Below, piece after piece: positions 24,626-31,168 of a DNA stretch of 31,220 nucleotides. A model generated the notes under the pieces. The model had not been told where the DNA came from. It did no database searches and worked only from the letters and a program-made list of their open reading frames with translations. Made by a program: the position numbers and the translations under genes. Source of the DNA: an uncultured Clostridia bacterium (lineage in GTDB: Bacteria; Bacillota; Clostridia; UMGS1810); the NCBI GenBank assembly GCA_905210855.1, contig CAJLYL010000009.1, positions 1 through 31,220 on the forward strand, in the 5' to 3' direction. The stretch's first letter is position 1. Each line of letters starts with the position of its first letter.

Positions 24626-25471
24626 ATGAAAAAAATTTTAGCAATCCTTATCGCCGCAATATCAGTGCTCACATTGGCATCGTGCGGCAACAGCGGCAGC
24701 GGCGTGACAATCGCAGTGCCCAATGACACCACAAACGAAGCAAGGGCGCTCCTGCTGCTCGAGAAAAACGGCTACATCAAGCTCAAAGACGGCGCAGGCA
24801 TCACCGCCACAATCAAGGACATTGCCGAGAATCCCGGCAACATCACCTTTAAAGAGGTTGAAGCAGCTCAGCTGCCGAATGTGCTCAAGGATGTGGATTA
24901 CGCAGTAATCAACTCCAACTACGCTATCCAGGCAGACCTCAACCCCGTGTCCGACTCTCTGCTGATTGAGGATTCATCCTCGGAATACGGCAACATAGTA
25001 GCGGTTAAAGAGGGCAATGAAAACAGCGACACCATCAAAGCGCTCAAAGCAGCTCTTGAGAGCCAAAAGGTAAAAGACTTCATCACAGAGAAATACAACG
25101 GCGCAGTGGTAAGCACGGTAGACAACCCCGGCGACGGCTATGACGAGAGCGTTGATTATGCGGCGCTTGCCGGCAAGACAATTACCGTTGCTGCGTCACC
25201 CACGCCCCACGCAGAGATACTTGCAGTGGTTAAGGAAATACTTGCGGACAAGAACATCACCCTGGACGTAAAGGAATTCACCGACTATGTACAGCCGAAC
25301 AACGTTGTCGAGAGCGGAGAGATTGACGCAAACTACTTCCAGCACAAGCCCTATCTTGACGATTTCAACGAGCAGAACGGAACTCACCTTGTATCTATCG
25401 GCGCATTCCACGTTGAGCCTATCGGACTTTACGGCGGCAAGCAAACAAGCATTGACGCACTGAAAAAATAA
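24626..25471 (+). CDS. metQ: MetQ/NlpA-family substrate-binding lipoprotein with circularly permuted domain order
   Basis: 281 residues. Lipoprotein signal with lipobox LASC, Cys20. Canonical MetQ reads: KVG.. strand, DYV.PN, DANYFQHKPYLD, GLYS, SLDEL, then VAVPNDPTN, LLLLQK.GLIKLKDG, ENPKN, EA.QLPR, VIN..YA, and ends with a GGAV-like segment. Here the second half comes first (VTIAVPND at 27 to NGAVV at 162), then a 21-residue linker (about 163-183), then the first half (TITVAASPTPHAEIL at 185 to GLYGGKQTSIDALKK at the C-terminus). Every conserved block is present once, in rotated order. It probably binds methionine or a similar ligand on the cell surface for MetNI. GGGAGG precedes ATG 24626. 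First gene of the operon; metN follows after 210 bases. Confidence 0.9.
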   Translation: MKKILAILIAAISVLTLASCGNSGSGVTIAVPNDTTNEARALLLLEKNGYIKLKDGAGITATIKDIAENPGNITFKEVEAAQLPNVLKDVDYAVINSNYAIQADLNPVSDSLLIEDSSSEYGNIVAVKEGNENSDTIKALKAALESQKVKDFITEKYNGAVVSTVDNPGDGYDESVDYAALAGKTITVAASPTPHAEILAVVKEILADKNITLDVKEFTDYVQPNNVVESGEIDANYFQHKPYLDDFNEQNGTHLVSIGAFHVEPIGLYGGKQTSIDALKK

Positions 25472-25502
25472 TTAATAAACGACGATAGGCAATGCGCTCA
25501 AA

Positions 25503-25581
25503 GGCGAGGGGTATGCGTTGTATATCAGCGAGAACCATAGCGACTGCGTGTTGAGCAGATATACAACACATATCCCGAGCC
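25503..25581 (-). repeat. Palindromic intergenic repeat, copy 3 (inside the met operon)
   Basis: 79-bp imperfect palindrome in reverse orientation (on the minus strand GGCTCGGGATATGTGTTGTA to CATACCCCTCGCC). The arms pair over about 22 bases (TTGTATATC with GATATACAA). It lies in the 210-base gap between metQ and metN. Confidence 0.8.
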
Positions 25582-25681
25582 GATTTGCTGTCCGACAAAA
25601 GACATCGGACTCAGGAACCGAATTGCCTGAAAGGGGTGCCACAAATGCGCACCCCTGATTGTTGTTAATACGGAGAAAAAT

Positions 25682-26692
25682 ATGATTGAACTAAAAAACA
25701 TAACAAAAACCTTCACCACCTCGTCGGGAGCTGTGGAGGCGCTCAAAGAGGTGTCGCTCACCATCGAGGACGGCGACATATACGGCATAATCGGCATGAG
25801 CGGCGCCGGCAAGAGCACCCTTGTGCGCTGCATAAATATGCTTGAGCGCCCGACAAGCGGCGAAGTGCTCATCGATGACGAGGACATAGGCAAGCTGTCC
25901 GCGGCGCAGCTGAGACAAAAGCGCCGCAAAATAACAATGATTTTTCAGGGATTTAATCTGCTGATGCAGAGAACCTGCCTTGACAACATATGCTTTCCGC
26001 TGGAGCTTGGCGGCATGAAAAAGGCTCAGGCGCGCCAAAGGGCGGCTCAGCTGCTGCAAACCGTGGGGCTGCCGGACAAAGGCAGCGCCTATCCGGCTCA
26101 GCTCTCGGGCGGTCAGCAGCAGAGGATAGCCATAGCGCGCGCCCTTGCGACCGACCCCGAGATTCTGCTGTGCGACGAAGCCACAAGCGCCCTCGACCCC
26201 AAAACCACCCTGTCCATACTGGAACTGATTCAAAAAATCAACCGTGAACTGGGCATAACCGTTATAGTCATCACACACCAGATGAGCGTAGTGGAGAAAA
26301 TCTGCAACAAGGTGGCAATTCTTGACAACGGAGCAGTAGTAGAGGAGGGCGACGTGAGCGAGGTGTTCACCAATCCGCACTCGGACGCGGCAAAACGGCT
26401 TGTATTTCCCGACGGAGCGGACAACTCCGTGCCGGGCTTTGCATCGTCGGCGGCAATCCGCCTGATATACAACGGCGCGCAGGTTGCCGAGACTCCCCTC
26501 ATTGCAAAAATGGCTATTGACGAGGGCATATCGGCAAACATACTTGCCGCGCAGACAAAGTGCATAGGCGACAAGGTATACGGAAATATGCTGCTCGACA
26601 TAGTCGGCGGCGAGGACGAGACAAAACGGGCGCAGACTTATCTGCAATCCATACCGAATATTATCGTAAGGAGGGTGAAGGACGATGAGTAA
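25682..26692 (+). CDS. metN: Methionine ABC transporter ATP-binding protein MetN
   Basis: 336 residues. The ATPase domain has Walker A GMSGAGKST near residue 38, Q-loop FQGFNLL, signature LSGGQQQR, Walker B LLCDEATSALD and a switch His in VITHQMS. It continues into the C-terminal ACT-like NIL domain (about 255-336), which in MetN binds methionine and causes trans-inhibition of uptake. Start ATG 25682 follows GGAG. It overlaps metI by 8 bases, implying tight coupling. It energises uptake through MetI of the ligand delivered by the permuted MetQ. Confidence 0.95.
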   Translation: MIELKNITKTFTTSSGAVEALKEVSLTIEDGDIYGIIGMSGAGKSTLVRCINMLERPTSGEVLIDDEDIGKLSAAQLRQKRRKITMIFQGFNLLMQRTCLDNICFPLELGGMKKAQARQRAAQLLQTVGLPDKGSAYPAQLSGGQQQRIAIARALATDPEILLCDEATSALDPKTTLSILELIQKINRELGITVIVITHQMSVVEKICNKVAILDNGAVVEEGDVSEVFTNPHSDAAKRLVFPDGADNSVPGFASSAAIRLIYNGAQVAETPLIAKMAIDEGISANILAAQTKCIGDKVYGNMLLDIVGGEDETKRAQTYLQSIPNIIVRRVKDDE

Positions 26693-27386
26693 TATGTTTG
26701 CAAGCGAGGCGGTCACAGAGGCTGTTGAAATCCTCAGCACAGAGCTGCCCCTCGCCATATGGGAGACATTTTATGTAACGCTGATATCCACCCTTTTTGC
26801 GGTGATTATCGGTCTGCCGCTCGGCGTGCTGATAGTAGTCGGCGAGGACGGCGGAGTGCTGCCCCTGCCCAAACCTGTCATGAGCGTGATTAACGTGGTG
26901 ATAAACCTTTTGCGCTCGGTGCCGTTTCTCATTCTCATGATACTGGTGTTTCCGCTCACAAGGCTGATTGTCGGCACGGTGGTGGGCACTCCGGCGTCCA
27001 TAGTGCCGCTGGTCATTGCGGCGGCGCCTTTTGTGGCAAGGCTTGCCGAGAGCAGCCTGCGCGAGGTGAACCCGAACGTTATCGAGGCGGCGCAGAGCAT
27101 GGGCGCGAGCCCCGTGCAGATTATCACCAAAGTGATGATTCCCGAGAGCATACCCTCGCTTGTGTCCAACTTCACCATAGCCATAACCACAGTGCTCGGC
27201 TATTCCGCAATGAGCGGTATAATCGGCGGCGGCGGACTCGGCAAAATAGCCATAAATTACGGTTATTACAGATATAAATATCTCGTGATGATAGTCGCGG
27301 TCATCTGCCTGATTATATTGGTGCAGATATTCCAGTCAATCGGCACGAGGGTTGCGATAAAATCGGACAAGAGGCTGAAAAAATAG
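26685..27386 (+). CDS. metI: Methionine ABC transporter permease MetI
   Basis: 233 residues, about five membrane segments, the size of E. coli MetI. The EAA-loop region ESSLREVNPNVIEAAQSMGA is the coupling motif that contacts MetN. The family C-terminal block YSAMSGIIGGGGLGKIAINY is intact. ATG 26685 sits inside the end of metN with GAAGGA upstream. Last gene of metQNI. No simple terminator follows; the 550-base gap after it is filled by repeat modules. Confidence 0.95.
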   Translation: MSNMFASEAVTEAVEILSTELPLAIWETFYVTLISTLFAVIIGLPLGVLIVVGEDGGVLPLPKPVMSVINVVINLLRSVPFLILMILVFPLTRLIVGTVVGTPASIVPLVIAAAPFVARLAESSLREVNPNVIEAAQSMGASPVQIITKVMIPESIPSLVSNFTIAITTVLGYSAMSGIIGGGGLGKIAINYGYYRYKYLVMIVAVICLIILVQIFQSIGTRVAIKSDKRLKK

Positions 27387-27407
27387 CGCACAAATAAACA
27401 TTATATA

Positions 27408-27476
27408 GGCTCGTGTATGTTGTGTATCTGCTCGGCACGCAGCCGCTATGGCACTCGCCGACACACGCTCCTCGCC
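27408..27476 (+). repeat. Palindromic intergenic repeat, copy 4
   Basis: 69-bp imperfect palindrome, GGCTCGTGTATGTTGTGTAT to CACACGCTCCTCGCC, closely related to copies 1 and 3 (shared core CTGCTCGGCACGCAGCCGCT). It is followed by the tail module TTTGCGCAGAATTTGCGCC. Confidence 0.8.
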
Positions 27477-27880
27477 TTTGCGCAGAATTTGCGCCCGTGC
27501 GAAAGCCTCCCTTGCTAAAGGGGCGACGGTTGCATACCGGCTCGGTGGTGCATATTATTTTGACACGCATTAAGCCTTGTATCGTCTGTGTATGTGTTTT
27601 TTATTCTTGACTCCTCGGACAGCTGTGCGGTAGCGCTGAACTCGTCTTCTGAGAATAAAAAACACATACACATCCTTTGACGGAATGTTTTCGACGCACG
27701 GCTGCTATCGGTTTTCAAAATACAATACGCACCCCTCGCCTCTGCGGAAAATTCGCGTTTGGCGGTAGGGGTCGATGCCCACATCGGCCCGAGCAAATTG
27801 ACGTTTCGCACAAACTAACGCCTCACAGTCAGGCTCCCTGTGCAAGGGAGGCAGCCCGACATCGGCATACAAAATTTAAG
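27477..27880. repeat. Mosaic of repeat modules downstream of metI, including palindrome copy 5
   Basis: A CCTCCCTTGCTAAAGGGG module (about 27505) is followed by a truncated palindrome start (27539-27568, GGCTCGGTGGTG). A palindrome with 20-bp perfect arms (27588-27607 with 27652-27671, GTGTATGTGTTTTTTATTCT) surrounds the CTCGGACAGCTGTGCGG core. An 86-base segment (27637-27722) is shared with 10978-11060. The GTTTGGCGGTAGGGGTCGAT tail module (about 27752) and a second ACAAACTAACGCCTCACAG/CTCCCT module (27808-27860) complete the block. No coding sequence is supported in 27387-27938. Confidence 0.8.
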
Positions 27881-27900
27881 TGAAGAGTGAACAGATAAGT

Positions 27901-27937
27901 AAAAAACGACAAGTACTAACCGTACTTGTCGTTTTTT
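27901..27937. terminator. Bidirectional hairpin terminator of tRNA-Leu
   Basis: 16-bp perfect stem (27901-27916 with 27922-27937) around loop TAACC, with A-run and T-run at its two ends. It lies 2 bases past the CCA end of the minus-strand tRNA and can also stop rightward transcripts from the met operon. Confidence 0.9.
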
Positions 27938-27938
27938 T

Positions 27939-28022
27939 TGGTGCGAGCAGTGGGACTTGAACCCACACGTCATAAACACACGCCCCTCAAACGTGCCTGT
28001 CTGCCAATTCCAGCATGCTCGC
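27939..28022 (-). tRNA. tRNA-Leu (anticodon GAG), CCA encoded
   Basis: Acceptor GCGAGCA (28022-28016) pairs with TGCTCGC. D-arm CTGGAATTGGCAGAC. Anticodon stem CACGT/GCGTG encloses loop TTGAGGG with GAG at 27988-27986. A long class-II variable arm follows, then T-arm GTGGG-TTCAAGT-CCCAC, discriminator A and encoded CCA. The class-II shape and GAG anticodon identify Leu (CUC/CUU codons). Confidence 0.95.
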
Positions 28023-28060
28023 ATATTAAATTGTCCGTCGTCACGACTGACGACTTTGTT

Positions 28061-28089
28061 ATTATATCACTATTTCGGGTCTGTGTCAA
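28061..28089 (-). promoter_or_regulatory. Consensus promoter of tRNA-Leu
   Basis: Minus strand: -35 TTGACA (28084-28089), 17-base spacer, -10 TATAAT (28061-28066), about 38 bases upstream of the mature 5' end. Confidence 0.88.
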
Positions 28090-28152
28090 CACTTTTTTGA
28101 AAAAAAGTCGAATAAAATTTGTTGTGATACAATTGATGGGTGACAAAAAAAT

Positions 28153-28226
28153 AAGAAAATGAACTCCAAATATGATATAATGTTTTGCGTCCAAACAAAA
28201 TCATTAATCAAAGGAGTCATTTTCTT
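28153..28226. repeat. Inverted repeat around the leader of the small transposase remnant
   Basis: AAGAAAATGAACTCC (28153-28167) and GGAGTCATTTTCTT (28213-28226) are inverted copies differing by one missing base. The right arm contains the ribosome site (AAAGGAG) of the ORF at 28227, so the hairpin could hide it. Confidence 0.7.
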
Positions 28227-28445
28227 ATGAATATTCTAACATCAAATGCCCACTTTCGTCAACGGGTAATCAAAAAAAGTTACAAAGTAGGGGTGACAGA
28301 GGCGTCAAAATACTACCGTATCAGCAGAAACGCCATATATGAATGGCGTGCAAAATACAACAAAAAATCGAATAACATACTGAAGATATGCTTGGGTTTT
28401 CTTACTCCCAATAAGGTACTTGATAAACACCTTGGAGTGATGTAG
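28227..28445 (+). pseudogene. Internally deleted transposase remnant (IS481/IS3-like HTH plus C-terminal scrap)
   Basis: 72 residues from ATG 28227, with AAAGGAG 10 bases upstream. Residues 1-48 resemble the N-terminal helix-turn-helix of DDE transposases (FRQRVIKKSYKVGVTEASKY then YRISRNAIYEWRAKY). The last 20 (LGFLTPNKVLDKHLGVM) resemble the extreme C-terminus of integrase-core transposases, where an xGxxTPxxV motif is common. The roughly 250-residue catalytic core with its DDE triad is absent, so this is an in-frame deletion derivative and not an active transposase. It could still encode a small DNA-binding protein. A specific family name is uncertain. Confidence 0.65.
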
Positions 28446-28479
28446 CGCAAGCAGGCGCAAAGCGGAAAACTGCTTGCGC
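28445..28479. repeat. 10-bp inverted repeat after the transposase remnant
   Basis: GCGCAAGCAG (28445-28454) and CTGCTTGCGC (28470-28479) pair perfectly around a 15-base loop. There is no T-run, so it is not a classical terminator. Confidence 0.6.
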
Positions 28480-28504
28480 CGTGCGATATTATATCATATG
28501 TGCT

Positions 28505-28561
28505 TTGTCAAGGTAAACAGTAGTATTTTCTGCGAAAATCTCTACTGCTCCACCTTGACAA
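28505..28561. repeat. 57-base long hairpin
   Basis: Outer arms TTGTCAAGGT (28505-28514) and ACCTTGACAA (28552-28561) are perfect. An inner CAGTAG (28518-28523) pairs with CTACTG (28542-28547). The rest of 28446-28650 holds no supported gene. Confidence 0.65.
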
Positions 28562-28657
28562 GAGAAAATGGAGAGTGCGCGTTTTTATTTTTTAAGAAAA
28601 GTGTCATCCATCATTGACAATTGAACAAACGCAATCCTATTTTATTAAAATAAAGGC

Positions 28658-28686
28658 TTTACATCACGTTAAAAATGTGGTAGAAT
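28658..28686 (+). promoter_or_regulatory. Promoter of the glycosyltransferase-thyX-tmk operon
   Basis: -35 TTTACA (28658-28663), 17-base spacer, -10 TAGAAT (28681-28686), about 40 bases before the first start codon. Confidence 0.7.
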
Positions 28687-28726
28687 AATAAAGTGCAGTT
28701 GAAAAACATTTTCATTGGAGATTGAA

Positions 28727-29476
28727 ATGAACAAGGTGAACATACTCGGCGTGAATATTGACAAGTGCAATATCGAGACCGCCGCAGACAAAATTATAAA
28801 TATGATAGATGACGGCGCGAAGTGCAATTATGTGTTCACGCCCAACTCGGAGATACTTATGCAGGCATACCGCGATTCGCATTTTCGCGATGTGCTCAAC
28901 ACCGCGGCGCTGCTCACGGCAGACGGCATTGGAGTTGTATATGCCTCAAAGATTGTCGGCAATGCGATAGACGAGCGCTGCGCAGGATTTGACACCGCCT
29001 GCCGCCTTATGGAAAAAATGGCCGAGCGCGGTATGAAGCTTTATCTTTTCGGCAGCAAGCCCGGCGTGGCTGACAGGGCAGGGCGGATTATTGCAGAGCG
29101 CTACAAGGACATTCGGGTTGTCGGCACCTCCGACGGATATTTCGACAGTGACAAGGAGAGGAAAATCATTGCCGATATCAACGAGAAAAAGCCGAATGTG
29201 CTCTTTGTCTGTCTCGGCGCGCCGAAACAGGAAAAATGGATATATGACCACAGGGAGGAACTCGACGTTAACGTCTGCCTCGGCATAGGGGGCACGCTCG
29301 ATGTCATTGCGGGCACGGCGGAGCGCGCACCGGAGTTTTACATAAAGCATAATATAGAGTGGCTTTACAGATTGAAAAAAAATCCGTCCAGAATCGGCAG
29401 AATGATGGATTTGCCCAAGTTTGCATTCACGGTTCTGCTCCACGGGAGAAAGTATAAACAAGGGGGTAACGGCTGA
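28727..29476 (+). CDS. WecG/TagA/CpsF family glycosyltransferase (GT26)
   Basis: 249 residues. Characteristic blocks are VFTPNSEILMQAYRD, LLTADGIGVVYASKI, LYLFGSKPGVAD, VVGTSDGYF, FVCLGAPKQEKWI and the C-terminal NIEWLYRLKKNPSRIGRM. GT26 enzymes add N-acetylmannosamine(-uronate) or related sugars to a lipid-linked GlcNAc in wall teichoic acid, capsule or exopolysaccharide synthesis, acting at the inner membrane surface. No other wall-polymer genes are adjacent, so the acceptor is unknown; it could make the polymer that the SLH protein binds, which is speculation. ATG 28727 follows GGAG at good spacing, better than an in-frame TTG at 28715. Its TGA overlaps the thyX ATG. Confidence 0.92.
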   Translation: MNKVNILGVNIDKCNIETAADKIINMIDDGAKCNYVFTPNSEILMQAYRDSHFRDVLNTAALLTADGIGVVYASKIVGNAIDERCAGFDTACRLMEKMAERGMKLYLFGSKPGVADRAGRIIAERYKDIRVVGTSDGYFDSDKERKIIADINEKKPNVLFVCLGAPKQEKWIYDHREELDVNVCLGIGGTLDVIAGTAERAPEFYIKHNIEWLYRLKKNPSRIGRMMDLPKFAFTVLLHGRKYKQGGNG

Positions 29477-30234
29477 TGAATGTTGAATTGCTTCAATACA
29501 ACCCCGACTGCGAAAAAATAGTCGCCGCCGCGGCAAAGCTTTGCTATTCGTCATCGGCGATTGACGGCATACTTGACGGCCTGGACGAAGAAAAAACGCA
29601 GAGCTTTATTGCACGCCTTGTCAGCATGGGTCACGAAAGCCCCGTTGAGCATATCAGCTTTACATTCGGCATAGAGGGCGTGTCGCGCAGTCTGCTTGCG
29701 CAGATTACGCGACACCGCATAGCGAGTTTCAGCGTGAAATCTCAGCGCTATGTCAAGGAGGGGCAGTTTGAGTTTATCACTCCGCCCGAGATTGAGGCTG
29801 TGCCCGAGGCTAAAGCAGAATTTCTCAAGGCAATGTCCGACGATGTGAATTCATATAACAGGCTTGCCGATATACTCTTTGCAAAGCATTATGACGCCAT
29901 GATAAACAGCGGCATGGATGAGAAAAAAGCCAAAAATGCCGCCGAGAAAAAGGCAATTGAGGATGCGCGCTATGTTTTGCCGAATGCCTGTGAGACCAAG
30001 ATGATTCTTACAATGAATGCAAGAAGCCTGATGAACTTTTTTCATCACCGCTGCTGCGAGAGAGCGCAGTGGGAGATAAGGGCGCTTGCCTGTGAGATGC
30101 TCTCTCTTGTCAAAGAGGTTGCGCCCACCCTGTTTAAAAACGCGGGCCCGAGCTGCGTAAGCGGAAAATGCCCCGAGGGCGTCATGAGCTGCGGCAAAAT
30201 GGCAGAAAAGCGAAAAATCTTTTTGGGAGAATAA
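29476..30234 (+). CDS. thyX: FAD-dependent thymidylate synthase ThyX
   Basis: Makes dTMP from dUMP using methylene-THF and reduced FAD; the alternative to ThyA. 252 residues. The ThyX signature RHRxxSxxxxSxR is present as RHRIASFSVKSQR at 79-91. GHESPVEHISFTF near residue 52 and the C-terminal NARSLMNFFHHRCCERAQWE are also typical. It shares one base with the upstream stop (TGATG), so translation is coupled. It is followed at once by thymidylate kinase, giving two successive steps of dTTP synthesis. Confidence 0.96.
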   Translation: MNVELLQYNPDCEKIVAAAAKLCYSSSAIDGILDGLDEEKTQSFIARLVSMGHESPVEHISFTFGIEGVSRSLLAQITRHRIASFSVKSQRYVKEGQFEFITPPEIEAVPEAKAEFLKAMSDDVNSYNRLADILFAKHYDAMINSGMDEKKAKNAAEKKAIEDARYVLPNACETKMILTMNARSLMNFFHHRCCERAQWEIRALACEMLSLVKEVAPTLFKNAGPSCVSGKCPEGVMSCGKMAEKRKIFLGE

Positions 30235-30236
30235 TG

Positions 30237-30914
30237 ATGAAAAAAGGCAGTAAGCTCATTGTCATAGAAGGCGTTGATTCAAGCGGCAAGGCAACTCAGT
30301 CGAAGCTCCTGTATGATTATCTGTCGCTGAGCGGCTGTGATGTATCTCAGGTGGAATTTCCGAATTATGCATCCGATTCGTCGGCTGCCGTGAAGATGTA
30401 TCTTAACGGCGACTTTGGCAAGAATCCCGACAGCGTGAGCGCTTATGCGGCGTCGGTGCTTTTTGCGGCGGACAGGTTCGCCTCCGTGCGCGGAGTGTGG
30501 AGAGATAAATTTGAATCCGGAGTGGTGATTGCCGACAGATACACCACCTCGAACATGGTTCACCAGGCGTCAAAGATATCCGACCCGGCAGAGAGGGACA
30601 AATTTCTCGATTGGCTCTATGATTTGGAATATGTAAAGCTCGGTTTGCCGAAGCCCGACCTGACTGTTTTTCTTGATATGCCGGTTGAGTACGCAAAGCA
30701 GCTTATGAAAAACCGCGAGAATAAGATAGACCATTCAAAGGTTAAGGATATTCACGAGAGTAACGATGATTACCTCTATCATGCTTATGATAATGCCTGC
30801 GCGGTTGCCGGCAAGTACGGCTGGACGCACATTCGATGTGTGCGCGGCGGCAGGGTGAGGTCTGCCGAGGATATCTCGGCGGAGATAATAGATTATGTTA
30901 AGAAAATTTTATGA
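30237..30914 (+). CDS. tmk: Thymidylate kinase (dTMP kinase) family protein
   Basis: 225 residues from ATG 30237. P-loop EGVDSSGKATQS near residue 11, DRYTTSN (the DRY/DR motif that contacts the nucleotide), and KPDLTVFLDMPVEYA followed by a lid region rich in Lys/Asn. It phosphorylates dTMP to dTDP, the step after ThyX. The P-loop has Ser-Ser-Gly-Lys-Ala instead of the E. coli-type GAGKTT, as in a Firmicutes branch of longer Tmk-like kinases. ATG 30234 directly before is equally in frame and overlaps the thyX stop, but GGGAGA (30225-30230) is better spaced for 30237. Confidence 0.9.
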   Translation: MKKGSKLIVIEGVDSSGKATQSKLLYDYLSLSGCDVSQVEFPNYASDSSAAVKMYLNGDFGKNPDSVSAYAASVLFAADRFASVRGVWRDKFESGVVIADRYTTSNMVHQASKISDPAERDKFLDWLYDLEYVKLGLPKPDLTVFLDMPVEYAKQLMKNRENKIDHSKVKDIHESNDDYLYHAYDNACAVAGKYGWTHIRCVRGGRVRSAEDISAEIIDYVKKIL

Positions 30915-30927
30915 TTATATATTGTAC

Positions 30928-30947
30928 GGTCTGCCGCTCGGCAGACC
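30928..30947. repeat. Short perfect hairpin after tmk
   Basis: GGTCTGCC (30928-30935) and GGCAGACC (30940-30947) form an 8-bp stem with loop GCTC. No T-run follows, so it may mark RNA processing between tmk and the tRNA or be a weak terminator. Confidence 0.6.
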
Positions 30948-30954
30948 AACATAT

Positions 30955-31031
30955 GCGCTTGTAGCTCAGCGGATAGAGCACCGGCCTCCGACGCCGGGTT
31001 GCCGCAGGTTCGATTCCTGTCAAGCGCACCA
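30955..31031 (+). tRNA. tRNA-Arg (anticodon CCG), CCA encoded
   Basis: Acceptor GCGCTTG pairs with CAAGCGC, D-arm GCTCAGCGGATAGAGC, anticodon stem CCGGC/GCCGG with loop CTCCGAC (CCG at 30988-30990), T-arm GCAGG-TTCGATT-CCTGT, discriminator A, encoded CCA. It reads the CGG codon. Confidence 0.96.
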
Positions 31032-31039
31032 AACAGTAG

Positions 31040-31083
31040 AAATCCGAACCTTGTACCGATTGGTAATGGGTTCGGATTTTTGA
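31040..31083 (+). terminator. Terminator of tRNA-Arg
   Basis: AAATCCGAACC (31040-31050) pairs with GGTTCGGATTT (31069-31079) across an 18-base loop; the stem runs into a T-rich end. Confidence 0.8.
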
Positions 31084-31168
31084 TTTATTTAGATTATCCT
31101 AATTTTAATTGCAAGAGTAAAAAAGAATAATGTTGTACTTCAAAGAGATAAAGCTTTAATTGGTTTGA

